Shown here: one piece after another, positions 32,366 to 44,404 of the stretch
Layout: each line of letters starts with the position of its first letter
Numbering within the stretch: the stretch's first letter is position 1
Assembly: GCF_000143415.4 (NCBI RefSeq)
Contig: NW_003314309.1
Coordinates: forward strand, 194,992 to 258,991
Reading direction: 5' to 3'
DNA from: Selaginella moellendorffii
Taxonomy: Eukaryota; Streptophyta; Lycopodiopsida; Selaginellales; Selaginellaceae
DNA: 64,000 nt
Program-made: the position numbers and the translations under genes
Notes under the pieces: generated by a model
What the model saw: the letters and a program-made list of their open reading frames with translations, nothing else
Databases searched by the model: none
Told to the model about the DNA's origin: nothing

Positions 32366-34620
32366 GCTTAGTATATTTATTATAAGATTCTTATATTATT
32401 TTATTAGAATAATATTATTTGTAGGTGAACCATATATTATAGCTTACTTGCTAAATCTGAGAGGGAGATGGAAACTCTTTGGCTAATTATTTTCCTGTTG
32501 CATTTGTTAGTTATTGCAAGAGTGAAATTTCTGCAATATTTATCTTTGGAGACTCATTAGTAAATTATAGAAATAAAATTTACATTTTAAACACTTATGC
32601 AAAGGTTAATTTCCTCCCTATGGAAGGAAGTTCCTTAGTGGAGCAATAAGGAGATTTTCAAATGGAAATCTTATTCTTGATGTTAATAAAGTGTTTAAAT
32701 TTGTTCATTTGCAACTTCATATTTAAATCTTCAATTAATTTAACCATTTTTGTCACCCACAAAGAACATATAGTAAGGTGTAAATTATGGAAGTGCTAGA
32801 TTTGGATTGTTTAATATTATTAAAGTTTGTTTAAAGATAATTCATTTAATTTTTTAATTTTGTGTCAAAAGAATCTTTCCAAGCCAAAATTATCCATGAC
32901 CTATCTATCTACAAGTGAAAAATTTCATTGAAGATAAACATATACTTATATCTCAAATTGGTCTAAATGCAACACTAAACATCATAAACAATTCTATATT
33001 TTACATAACATATGGATCTAATGATATAATTAATAATTACTATGAACTTGATTCTTTTTTGCCAAGTTAATACAAAATCTTAGAGTTTATTGATATTTTG
33101 ATGCAACTTTATGATACTCAAATTCTGGTAAACATAATTCATAACTTTAAACTATTATACAACCTCTTTATTTATGTTATAGATCTTGTATCAAGAAAGA
33201 ACATGCAAAATTGTAGTTGCATCCTTATTTTCATTAGGTTGTAGCACTCTTTTTTATCAAACACCATTAACTAACTTGCAAAGTAGTAAACCAGTTTAAT
33301 TACAAACTTAATTTAGTCTTATTTTATTTTAGATTAAATTTACTAGGACTTAATATTTTTTATGTAGACTCTTACACTATATTACTTGATATTGTTCAAA
33401 ATCTTCTATCATATAGTAAATTTGTATTAAAGAAAAATACTTTATTGATAAATTTTAATCATGAAAAATTGTAATAAGCTTCACAATTTTTAATGTTGGA
33501 TGTTGCAACTTTATAGAACCCAGTTAAAATACTTTAGTGACAGAATATTTACCCTTGATTTCATCTTGTTTAGATCTAAAAAAGTATATTTATTGGGATC
33601 AATTTTATCTTACCTCCAAAATTTATAACATGCTTACTGATTTATTTTGAATGAAAGTGATTATATATATTCTATTAGCATCTAGCAATTAACTTCTATA
33701 TAATAAAGTTTAATACAAATTTTTATTCGTCTGATTTTATTTATAAAATATTATAATAAAATTTTAAACTGAAGTTTTTAAAAGTAATTTATAAATATTT
33801 TAAATACTTTATTATAATAATATTTATGTATAATATTTTACTTTAGAAAAATAAATAACTAGCAATACAAACATATGAATTAATCAAGTTTAGATTATCT
33901 GATTTAGATTTTTTAGGAATTTAAAGATTATTTACTAATTTAAGAGCATTAGATTATATATAAAATAGTTTTACTTATATTTTCTTCACCATTACTGCTG
34001 CTATAGTTTTAAAGATAAAATAATCTTTAATTTAGGTAGTGAATTGAATAAAAAATAACACTATTCTTTCATAGATATAAATGTTTTTTATCACACTAAA
34101 TTAATAGTAAACATTTCTTCTATAAACCCTATACAATGTTTTACTATCAAAGTTCATTTAATTAAATTTATTTTAAAACTTTTGAATTCAGCTATATCAA
34201 GTTATGTATATATTGGATTTTACTTAATTAATCTTTGGTTTTTCCTTGATTTTAGTTAAAATAAATATATTAGTAACTGTTCATTATATAAATGGAAAGA
34301 AACTATATTTTGTTGTTTAAATTTTTATTACAATAGCTTGAAACATCTTATTACAAAAATTTGAAATTTCTATAATAGAATTTGGATCAGTTAATTCTTT
34401 GAATAATAAAAACATTTTATAAATAGAATTATTTACGATATAATCTTGAATAAATCCTAATGAATAATTAAATAATATATTAACTATTTATTTTCAAAAA
34501 TATTCCTTACTTAATATCACATTCTAGCCCTAATTGTTGTTTAACATATAGATTTTGCAACATTTGTGGTTGTTGTGTTTTTATTTTATTTAAGTTAAAA
34601 ACTTTGGTCTCTTTTCTCAT
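32366..34620. other. Very AT-rich region, no gene seen
   Basis: About 2.2 kb of strongly AT-rich sequence with no credible frame and no repeat that I could match within the window. Confidence 0.5.
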
Positions 34621-35700
34621 CACATGTTGGTTCTAGGATGGCTATCTTTTTCAGGTCACCATAGCTTCCCAAGATGAGGTGGTAACATTTCTAACATGGA
34701 TTATCAAGCAAAGTTCTTCTACCAATTATCTTGGATCCAAAATCCAAAAGTTTCTAGCATGGATTATCTTAGATCTCAAGCAAAGTTCTCCAAAACTTTC
34801 TAGCATGGAAGAGATTTAGGTGGTGGAAGAAGAAAGGATGTATGTGTAACCTCCCCCCATTCTCTAGGCTTTGAGTCTGCGACTGGGATCACTGCTAGCA
34901 CACGTGGTTCTTGTTGGATTCCAAGTCTAGAGATCCTCGTCTTGCTTACCAAATATCTTGACGTCCCCGATCAATCACAAGCTCCACCTGGGTTTCCATT
35001 TAGAGATGAAACAAAAGTTTGTAAAGCAGCGAAGTCCATTTTGATCTTCGTCACGAACTTGTCTTCCGAGAACTAAGAGCCTGTCAAGCCTCTCACGAGT
35101 TACAATTCTTCACAGGGAAAAAAGAAAGAAAACACAGCTCCACCTTGAGTGCCTAAACCACGAACATTGCTCATAGTTACTCCTCGAATTCCAACTCTCA
35201 GCAATGCTTGATTGAAAGAACAAAAAGCTTGAATAAAAAAAACCTTGAATCCTTGAGAGTTCTTACCCTTGATGCTTGGGAGTCTCCAAGGTCTAGAAAA
35301 AAAGGAGAGAGAAGCAAAGAAATTGGTATTACTGCGTTACCAGTCAGATCCGAGCTCCAAAGAATCCGTCCACATCCTCTATCCTCACAATCCAAAAGAA
35401 AAGAGAAAGAAAGCTCAAACCTTTCTGCAGCATGTTAAGATGTGCTATGCGACCCTTGAGCCGGGTCCTCCTTGAAACCTGAATAAGCCAGCGGTGACCT
35501 CATCTATCCCTGCCCTCTACAAATCACACCCAATGGTGTGTGGGACGACTGGCCTGCATCGCTCGGTCTTAGCGGCCAAGAAGATTTCCCATTTAGCCCT
35601 AAATTGTGACACCTCTTCTTCTCGTGATCGATCTGGCAATTGGATGATTTTAGCTGACTCATTCATTTTGACAGCTCATTATTGAGCCACCTGAGGCAAA
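34621..35700. other. Unclassified moderately GC region
   Basis: Composition differs from the AT-rich flank. It holds a doubled TCTAGCATGGATTATC-type block (34690-34810) and short frames, none recognisable. It may be a retroelement LTR or untranslated piece; I cannot support more. Confidence 0.35.
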
Positions 35701-36529
35701 TGATATACACTCACTGAGGTATAGAAGTATCTGTGCTGAGAATTTTAGACTCTATGATCAGAACTTTGGATATAAAACTATTCCCATCCAAAGGTTCTAC
35801 TTGATCAATCATCATGGATAGCATATGATTTTCCTCCATTCTCACTGTTCCTTCCTTAATATTGAACCACTGAATTTTAAAAATAATTCTCTTGAATTAT
35901 CTAAAGTTTACCTCATAAATATCCATTAATGTACCTGTTTAATATAAAAGTTATAAAAAACTAACATAGATAAAAATACATACCTGGAAAATCAATATGA
36001 GGTTGTTGTGGATTCCTTAACGTAATTATAATGTTGTCCATTGTTTTCTTATTTGCATTGATTTGAGAAACTCTAAAATGCTTTCCATTAATCTAATATA
36101 CTGTATAACTCATGGCCTAAAATTTAAAAGTAATTAATAATTAATTAATATTAATTATGACTTTGCATCCATTACCCAAGTCCTTAAAAAAGTTTGATCC
36201 ATTTCCTCTTCAATTAAGCATATATGTAGAGAAATATTTTCATGCTCTTCTTAATTAAGTTGAATTTGTTTTCCTAAATGCTACAATCGAATACTATTAT
36301 AATCAAATGGTATAAACTGTAAAATATTAGTTACCAAATTAGCACTAAAATATTATGCATACAAAAACTCTCTCTTAATAGTAGACCTTACACTATAGAT
36401 CTTCAAGTTTTGCTTTTTGTCTTACCAAAGATTTTAAAACTCTTAAATAACACTTAATAAAAAATATTTTTTAGCTAGTTCCAAGACCAACTATCTAACT
36501 CATCAATTAAGTGTACTAATAAATATACT

Positions 36530-38640
36530 TGTGATGTCATAGCTGTTGTAAATAATGTTGCTTCCAATAAACACACATAAATGATAGACTTTTCTTTCAT
36601 AATAGGTATCAAAGATTTATCTACTTCTTGAGCAGTTAAAAATCTAATTAAAATTAAAATTAATTGAATTCAAAAAATTAAATCAATTAGTACCATACAA
36701 CTTCTCCAAGAAAATATTGCTTCCTGTAAATGAGGTGTTATCTTTCCTATTATAAAAATGAGATAAACATCCTACTAAATATGTTAATTAACATTTTAGT
36801 AAATTTAGAAACTTACTCATAGTAAATGAAGCCAATTTTTTTCATACCTATTAACTTACCTTTCTCATCAACATAATTTAAAAATTCAGTTCCATATGTT
36901 GTAAGAACTTTAAAAGCCTCTATATTATTAATAAATAATTTATTTTGATAACTTGTTAATGTCCAAGTTCCATGATCAATTTTTCCATCACGTCACACCA
37001 CATATTTTACTTTATTCTACACACAACTAAGTCTTTTCTAGTATTTAATTCATCATTTTTGGTAGTAATAGTTTTATATTTAGTTTCAAAAACATTCTTA
37101 AATATGTGCATATAATCTTTTAAAAATGCTACTGGCAACTTATAAAAATATGGAAGTTGATAAAATGTGAATATAACCATTTCATACCATTAGGTAATGA
37201 TATTTGATCTTCTTGTCTAACTAAATAATATATGTTGCCTATTGTTCAGGAGTCATTTGTGTTAGTATTGGTCAAATATAATTATGACCATTAAATAAAC
37301 TAATAAAAATTAGAATTTAATTTATGTTTAGAAATAATAACTAAAATCTTACATTCTATTAGTAGACTTAAATTGATGATCCATAGGTAAGAGACACCAA
37401 TGACCAATATATATGCATTTTTATAAACTTTGTGACTATATTCCAAGAATCCAAGTCCATAGTCTAGGTAAAAGTATTTTCCCATTAGTTTGAAGTCCTG
37501 AACAAAATCATAATCCAGGAAAATCATGAATAAACTATCACACTGCTTCTCTAAGCTTAAATCACCCTCTAGCTTAAAATTATCTTTGCATGGCACTCCA
37601 TCCCATAATTGTTTCAACTCTTCCAAAAATAGGGACCAATAAATATTAGGTACCTTAGGAAGTTTTTGGCCTAGAAAAATTATAAATATAAATATTTCAT
37701 TTTATTTTTTAGACTAATACCTGGTATAATCATAATAAGAAATATAAATGAAGGCTTAATTGCTAGAGTTGGTGGTATATTAGTATTAACTACAACAATT
37801 GCCTAACATGAATATATTTTTGCCATTAATTTTGTTGGAGAAAGATTATTTGCAACTATAGTAAGATGTATATTTCTTGGATCTACTGCAAAATTTGGGT
37901 AAATAAGTTGAACCATCTGCAGGCATTCTCATTATTCCATTAGTGGATTGATGATAAAATTATAAGTTATATATTTTTTTTATTTCTCTACATTGAAATT
38001 ATTATTGAAGTCAAGGTATAATAGAGAAATAGTGCATTATTTTCTCAGGTATATAATTGTTAAAATCTTTGTGCTTGCTAGCAATAGAAATTTGACAAAA
38101 TTGAAGGTCCTTATTCTCCTTATGAAATAACATAAAATCATTGATGCATGAATTAATCTTTTTTTAGGTAAGTCCATTATGTTTAATGATATTTTCCACT
38201 TCCTTATATATATTTGAAACATTTTATTTGTAGGCAACATTTTCTTGAAGAGCCTTCATCCAAATAATGAAAAACTTAATACTATATAATAAATAAAAAT
38301 TAAATACTTTACAAAATGATCTGTTGCTTGGCTTGATATTCCAGTAATAACTTGCACATCTAAAATCCTTAAACAAGCCAACAAAATAGAAGCACTTGCC
38401 CCTTTATAAATAGGTAATAAATTGTCTTCATTTCCATATAAGCAATCTTAAAAATAATTAAATACATTATCATCCTCAATATCATCATTGCCACTACCAT
38501 TACCACCACTCAAATTAATATAACAATCATCTGGAACTATAGAGCTTTTATCAATTTCAAAAAATTGTTATACTAAAGTAGTAGATCTGCATAATCTAAT
38601 CCCTTGAATATCTTCCATTGAAAACCATGCATCATGTGGT
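36530..38640 (-). pseudogene. CACTA TNP2-like transposase remnant, copy B
   Basis: Parallel to copy A and without a gap. Minus-strand order: N-terminal acidic part (about 38640-38460), the KDLQFC..S.ASKHKDFNNYIPEK-like block (38100-38036), then MEELKQLWDGVPCKDNFKLEG at 37626. That block resembles the ELK.LWDGV motif of TNP2 proteins. The DGKIDHGTWTL block follows at about 37000. Frames are broken throughout. 35700-36530 upstream may be its decayed downstream end. Confidence 0.7.
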
Positions 38641-38649
38641 GCTAAAGGA

Positions 38650-39193
38650 TGTTTACCATAAAGATGAATATGATTTATGATAATTTGTATAAAGTAAATA
38701 TAATTACTTCTACACCTTAAACACTAACATGCAACTATCATTCTTAAATCCTAAACAAAAAAATTAATACAGATCTGAGGAAGAAAACAAAGTTCTTTTA
38801 TTAGGAAATTATGTGTTAAAAGTGGGTACATTATACTGCTATTAGTAATTTAGTTGATGTAAATATTGTTGAAATTTATGACTAAAACTTTTGGAACTAC
38901 AAACCTTAAGAACTTACATTTTAGTCACAGTTTAAAAGTAAATTGCAACTCTAATTAGCAACATATATGAGCTTATCTAGCTTTAAAGAATATGTTACTA
39001 CAAATTATGATTTATATTTTAGTTGTAAGGGACAACTACTTAAATTTGAGTAACTATAAAGCTATCACAAATTACAACTTAAAATTTGTAACTAAAGCCA
39101 ATTTGCTACTAACATTTAAGTTGAGTTGATTACAACTTAAATTTCCAACAAACACAAAAATTTCGTTGGAAAAACATATCATTATAATGCTTT
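38650..39193. mobile_element. CACTA subterminal region, copy B (terminus deleted)
   Basis: Aligns with 17615-18141. The final TGTAGTAGTGTA found in copy A is missing here (the sequence goes straight from GCTTTT to ACGGACTGG), so this copy has lost its end. Confidence 0.65.
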
Positions 39194-39324
39194 TACGGAC
39201 TGGCAGAAGTCAAGTCTAAGTCTTGACCTGTCGAAATCCACATTCTATCCACCGTGGCCAAAAAATCACCGCAAAAAGAAACTATGCAAAAATCTATGTT
39301 ATGTAATATAGTTGATAGCCCAGT

Positions 39325-39440
39325 AAAATCCCAAGTCCCCCACTTTATTGACTAGCAAGGCTTTCATCAAGGCCTTTTGCTAGTCAATAAAGTATTTTTA
39401 CAATGGTAAATCCCAAGTCCCCCACTTTATTGACTAGCTC
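39325..39440. repeat. Direct repeat and hairpin upstream of LRR copy B
   Basis: TCCCCCACTTTATTGACTAG occurs twice (39337-39356 and 39417-39436). Between them, TTGACTAGCAAGG pairs with CCTTTTGCTAGTCAA to form a hairpin. Copy A has a single unit. It lies about 120-230 bp before the LRR start codon. Confidence 0.7.
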
Positions 39441-39553
39441 AATTGACTCGAAGTCAAGTGTGCCAAGAATTGGTTATCAAATGTGCGTGTAAACTCTGCA
39501 AAAAGAAGAACCTCATCCTTCATGATAGCGTTCACTCTTTGATGTTCTGATCC

Positions 39554-41878
39554 ATGGCCATGTCTCTCGCGGATTTGCTGCTGCCTTTGTTTCTACTCGT
39601 CTTTCTCACAAGATCCCGGTCACAGTGCCCCACAAATCCATCCGCAATCGTGAACGACACACAGGTTCTTCTCTCTCTCCGTGACAGGCTTGGCATCAAA
39701 GTGTGGAACGAGACTGCCAATCCAAGAGCATGGCGGGGAGTGGAGTGGAGCTCGGACAACCAAGTGGAGGGCCTCGCTCTGTCCAGGTTTAATCTCTCGG
39801 GAGTTTTTCCTGCCACCTGGGCCGAGCTTCCATCGCTGGCTCGCCTGGACCTCTCGCAAAACGGCCTCTCCTCGCTGGAAGTCCCTTGCAAAAATACGCA
39901 GCTCAACCTCCTCAACTTGAGCTCCAATTCCCTGCAAGAGTTCCCCGGAAATCTCTCCAGCCTCGAAAGTTTGGAAAGCCTGGACCTCAGTGGGAACAAC
40001 TTAACAGTGGCCAGACTCCCAAAGTTTAGCTTGACCCTGCGATCGCTCAACCTGTCCATCAACAACTTAACTGGGAACTTTTCCATTGGTGGTAACCTGG
40101 GACTGGAGGCACTGGAACTCTCGCACAACGGACTCAGCGGCTCCATTCCAGAAACTTTCGGGGAGATGACGAACTTGACACGCCTGGACATATCGTACAA
40201 CAGGTTTAGCGGAGATCTACCCAATATTTGGAGCAAGAACTTGGAGCTCAGGTACATGCGTATCTCCGAAAATTCGCTCCAGGGTGGTTTGCCACCGAGC
40301 TTGAGAAGGCTACGCAAGCTCTCGGAATTACGCGCTGCATACAACTCTCTCTCCGGGCCACTGGAGCTGGAAGATGGCGACTTTGCAAGCATCGAGGTTT
40401 TGCACCTCGGGCTAAACGGGTTTAGCGGAACGATCCCGGCTACGCTGGGAAACTTGAGGAACTTGAAGATCCTGGTTCTCATGGGGAATCGTTTTAGTGG
40501 CGCCATACCTCCGGAGCTTGGAAACTGGTCGAACATCAGAGAGATATGGCTCGACAGCAATAACTTGACTGGAACAATCCCAGGCGAGCTCTCGAAGCTC
40601 TCGCATCTCCAGAAGCTGGTTCTCAGGGGGAATCGTTTTAGTGGCGCCATACCTCCGGAGCTTGGAAACTGGTCGAACATCAGAGAGATATGTCTCGACA
40701 GCAATAACTTGACTGGAACAATCCCAGGCGAGCTCTCGAAGCTCTCGCATCTCCAAAGGGTGGTTCTCACGGGAAATCGTTTTAGTGGTGCCATACCTCC
40801 GGAGCTTGGAAACTGGTCGAACATTAGAGAGATATGGCTCGACAGCAATAACTTGACTGGAACAATCCCAGGCGAGCTCTCGAAGCTCTCGCATCTCCAG
40901 CAGCTAGATCTCAGCAGCAACGACATCGGCGGGGAGCTCCCTTCCGGACTCTCCAACTGCACCGAGCTCGTCCTTCTCGGGCTGGACCAGAACAAGTTCT
41001 CTGGAAATCTCCCTGACAGCTTCGGGAATTTGAGCCGCCTGCTCCTTCTGTCGCTTTCCAGCAACGATCTTGTCGGTTCAATCCCAGCCATATTGCAAAA
41101 CATGTCGTCTCTGCAGTTCCTCTTCCTCGACAACAACAGCTTCAGCGGCTCCATACCGGACTGGCTTCCCAGGCTCACGAACTTACGAGCCATGAACTTC
41201 TCGGTTAACAGGTTCTCTGGGGAGATGCCAGAAAGCATTGGCCGACTGTTTGCCAACGTCCAGCTTTACGACCAGAACAAACGGTCTGTGATGATTCAAA
41301 CCGAGCGAGGACTCGTCTACAACGGTTTCACCTTCCCGACCTACATAGACTTCTCCTTCAACCAGCTGACTGGAAGCATTCCAGCTGCCATTGGCGACCT
41401 CTACAAGCTCCAGGGGTTGTACCTGAGCCACAACCAGCTAACAGGTCCCATTCCCGAGTCCCTGGGGAAGGCAAGGAATCTCTCCTGGGTGGGGCTCGCA
41501 AGCAATCGTCTCAATGGCTCCATACCATCGTCCGTGGCGGACCTCTCGTTTGTCACCATCTTCGACGTCTCCAACAACAACCTGGTGGGACGGATACCTG
41601 ACAGCCCACAACTCTCGTCCATGGACGCGGCTCTCTTCGCTGGGAATCAGCTCTGTGGCTTGCCACTGACCAACACCTGTTCGAGCACTGCTATGCCGCC
41701 ACACAAGCTTAGAACAGAGGGACAAGGTGGTAGCGAACAGGACCAAAGAGAGGTGACAACACTTGTCAGCGTTGCCATCTTCGTGGCAGCCGCCTTCAAC
41801 GCGTTCTTCTGGACCTATTTTGCGGCAAACCGCAGAGCTCATTCCCAGCTCTGTGGATGCTGGCAATCAAATCTCTAG
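39554..41878 (+). CDS. LRR receptor-like protein, copy B
   Basis: 774 residues, intronless. Signal peptide about residues 1-23 (MAMSLADLLLPLFLLVFLTR). N-terminal cap with NDTQVLLSLRDRLG; the usual WxGVxC cysteine is Trp (WRGVEW). Then about twenty 24-residue LRRs, an island (VMIQTERGLVYNGF) before the last LRR block, C-cap LCGLPLTNTC, a single membrane helix near residues 735-757 and a short tail (RRAHSQLCGCW). There is no kinase, so it is a receptor-like protein that must signal through a partner; ligand unknown. The island-plus-LRR layout resembles peptide-hormone receptors such as PSKR. The ATG at 39554 is chosen because it opens the signal peptide. The 3' end overlaps the PPR gene on the other strand. 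Confidence 0.92.
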   Translation: MAMSLADLLLPLFLLVFLTRSRSQCPTNPSAIVNDTQVLLSLRDRLGIKVWNETANPRAWRGVEWSSDNQVEGLALSRFNLSGVFPATWAELPSLARLDLSQNGLSSLEVPCKNTQLNLLNLSSNSLQEFPGNLSSLESLESLDLSGNNLTVARLPKFSLTLRSLNLSINNLTGNFSIGGNLGLEALELSHNGLSGSIPETFGEMTNLTRLDISYNRFSGDLPNIWSKNLELRYMRISENSLQGGLPPSLRRLRKLSELRAAYNSLSGPLELEDGDFASIEVLHLGLNGFSGTIPATLGNLRNLKILVLMGNRFSGAIPPELGNWSNIREIWLDSNNLTGTIPGELSKLSHLQKLVLRGNRFSGAIPPELGNWSNIREICLDSNNLTGTIPGELSKLSHLQRVVLTGNRFSGAIPPELGNWSNIREIWLDSNNLTGTIPGELSKLSHLQQLDLSSNDIGGELPSGLSNCTELVLLGLDQNKFSGNLPDSFGNLSRLLLLSLSSNDLVGSIPAILQNMSSLQFLFLDNNSFSGSIPDWLPRLTNLRAMNFSVNRFSGEMPESIGRLFANVQLYDQNKRSVMIQTERGLVYNGFTFPTYIDFSFNQLTGSIPAAIGDLYKLQGLYLSHNQLTGPIPESLGKARNLSWVGLASNRLNGSIPSSVADLSFVTIFDVSNNNLVGRIPDSPQLSSMDAALFAGNQLCGLPLTNTCSSTAMPPHKLRTEGQGGSEQDQREVTTLVSVAIFVAAAFNAFFWTYFAANRRAHSQLCGCWQSNL
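40472..40903 (+). repeat. 144-bp LRR cassette array, 3 units
   Basis: 432 bp, exactly 3 x 144, encoding the same two-LRR cassette as at 19377-20312. The surrounding LRRs are single-copy and align one to one with copy A. Confidence 0.92.
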
Positions 41879-44160
41879 CTCGTCCACCATGTTGCTGCCG
41901 TCCTTTCTACCTTTCAGTTTGTAATCGACCGCTTGATGAAGTGAACTCTTCTTATCCGCTTACCGGTAGATGCTCGCCATCAGAACGTATGCAGCCGAGT
42001 CATTCTCGTCGATCTTCGTCAGTGCCTCGAACGCAATCCTCCCCACTTCCACTTACGGCAGGCCCCGAGGACGCTCCCCCAAACCACAGCATCCGCTCTC
42101 AAAGGCATGCTCTCAAGGACTTTCAAGGCCTCTTCCAGTCGGTTAAGAGATCCACCAAGCTGCTGTAGTGATGAATCCCGCAAACAATGCCAGAATCCGG
42201 GTCCATTGCCTGGAAAAACTCCCTGCCTCGTTCAACTAGGCCGCCGTGGCTGCAAGCAGTGATGACCGAGACAAATGTGATTGCGTTTGCTCGCACGCCA
42301 TCTTCTCGCATCTCGCGAAAGGCTTCGAACACGCGCGACGTGTCACCCTGTTGGCCGAATCCCGTGACCAGTGCATTCCAGGCGACGATATCTCGGACTG
42401 CCAGAGATCCAAACAAGTGCTCGGCCGCACTCATAACTCCGCACTTCCTGTAGAAGTTTACTCCCCACAACTTGATCGTCTTCCAGCCCACGCCTGTAAA
42501 GCTCAGCCTGGAGTTTCCTTCCAGCTAGGCCGTAAGTCCCGCTACAAGAGTCTGAGAGTTTGGAGCACAGTCCACTCCAAGAGTTCCAGCCCGAGCTCAC
42601 TCTCACCGTTGTCTATATATCCCTGTATCAAGCTCGTCCAAACGACAACGTCCAGGCTAGGCATGCGTTTGAAAACTGCTCGAGCTTTCACCATATCTCC
42701 ACACTTGGCATACATGTCCACCAAGCTGCTCCCGACAAATCTGTGCTCGCAGCGTCCAAACTTCGCGGCGAGAGAATGAATCTCCATCCCCTTTTCTAGG
42801 CTCTGGATTCGCACTAGCTTTCCATCTTCTCGCGGAACAGGTGGCTCGGACGCTGAAAGGTGGACGCAGGCCATGAGCGCAGCAACAAACGTTCTCTCGT
42901 CCGGATCGTTCTCCCGAGCCATGCCGAAGAACAGCTCCAAGGCCAGCTTGCTGTCTCCACTTACATCGGCCAGCCATGCCATCGAAGACCTTGCGAGCTT
43001 CCTCTAGCTTCTCACACTTCGCGTACATATCAATCAGAGTGTTCCCCACGAACACGTCCTCACAGCACCTGTTGTTTGAAGCTTCACCGTGGATAGCCGC
43101 CCCGGTTTCCAAGCTCTTTCTCTTCACGAGTTTGCCGTCGACATCCACCGCTTCTTCTCGCATTGCCGAGCTCGCACAGGCGGCAAGCGCAGCAACACAC
43201 GTCCGAGAGCTTGGACAGCACCCAGATAGCTTCATATCTTCGAAGAACACGAGAGCCAGCTCGCTTTCCCCGTTGTCCACAAAGCCTTGTATCAAGCTCG
43301 TCCAGAGCACGACATCACGACGAGGCATGCTCTCGAAAACCATCCGCGCGTCGACCTTGCTCCCACACTTGAGTACCTGTCACTTGGCTGCTCCCCACGA
43401 AGATATCTCCACAGCAGTGGCTTTTCACAGCTCCATCGTGAACAGCGAGCTCCTTCTTCAGGCTCTTCGTCTTCACCATCTTTTGATGGCCTCCTCTTTC
43501 ACTGCTAGATTCGCACAGCCCTTGGCAGCAGCAACGAAAGTCCGAGAGTTTGGCGAGCAGCCCATCTTCCCAAAGAACTCGAGAGCGACCTCGCTTTCTC
43601 CATTCTCTCCAGGAGACCACGTCTCACTGTGGCATCTCATCGAAGACCGATCGAGCATCGAGCATGATGCCGCACTTAGCTCGAGAGGAAAACGTCTTCG
43701 CTGCAAGACGGTCCCATCTGCTTGGCTTGAGAATGGATGCCTCTGCCGGTCTCGAGACTAGCCTCCTTGACGAGCTTCCCATCGACCAAAACAGCGTCTT
43801 CCTTCGCCGCGAGGCTGCTACAAGCCTTTGCCGCGTCCTGGAGTTTGGCTTGCATCCTCTCGAAGAGATCCAGAGCCACATCGCTCTCGCCATTGGAGAC
43901 GTAGCCCAGCATCAAGGACATCACGTTTGGGTGAAGAATGCTGTCGAACACGCGGCGGGAATCCTCCATGCTGCCGCATTTCGCGTACATGTCTCCCCAG
44001 CTGCTTGCTCTCCGCCGCCTGGGCGTGGATCGCCCAGGCGCAAATTGCCCTAGCGCAAATCCCTTGTGACCTTGGGCGCCCGCGGCGGCGCTGCCGAAGG
44101 AGCGAATGCTGGTGCGGCGCATCGAATCGCTGCCGTCGCCAAGTCTCATCCATCGCAAGA
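41867..44160 (-). pseudogene. PPR protein gene, copy B (fragmented)
   Basis: Same repeats as copy A (DMYAKCGSMEDSRRVFDSI, VFESMPRRDVVLWTSLIQGF, SSLVDMYAKCGDMVKARAVF). The likely N-terminus is MRRTSIRSFGSAAAG, which looks like an organelle-targeting leader. The frame breaks at about 43840, 43620, 43340, 42980 and 42540. The E-domain coding part present at 21380-21440 in copy A is deleted near 41960. Not functional as assembled. Confidence 0.82.
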
Positions 44161-44244
44161 ACCCTAAACATTTGCTAGCAACATGGAAATTCAACCAAGG
44201 CCGTCGATTCAAGAATATCTGACGGTTGGAAATGAATCGGGGAC

Positions 44245-44400
44245 CATTAGCCTGGAAAAACCTTGATGTACTCGGGAAAAATCGCCTTGTACAACCCAGC
44301 GTAGCCTTGGGTGCGAACAATGTGCCTCAGCGCGCTCGCAATCCCAGGCTTGTAAGCCGGTGTCCATCTCCGGTCGCCCTCGAGTTAAGTCGATCGGAAA
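44245..44400 (-). pseudogene. Mitochondrial carrier gene fragment, copy B
   Basis: Minus strand: VFPIDLT at about 44398-44378, then in another frame YKPGIASALRHIVRTQGYAG and LYKAIFPEYIKVFPG followed by a stop. These are the first and last carrier repeats joined by a large deletion. Copy A retains the first exon but lacks this C-terminal block. Confidence 0.7.
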
Positions 44401-44404
44401 CACC

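Noticed and set aside
39532-41256. Long minus-strand frames opposite the LRR genes (also 18254-19387 and 19394-20665)
   Set aside because: They are antisense shadows of the repetitive, GC-rich LRR coding sequence and change with the cassette number.
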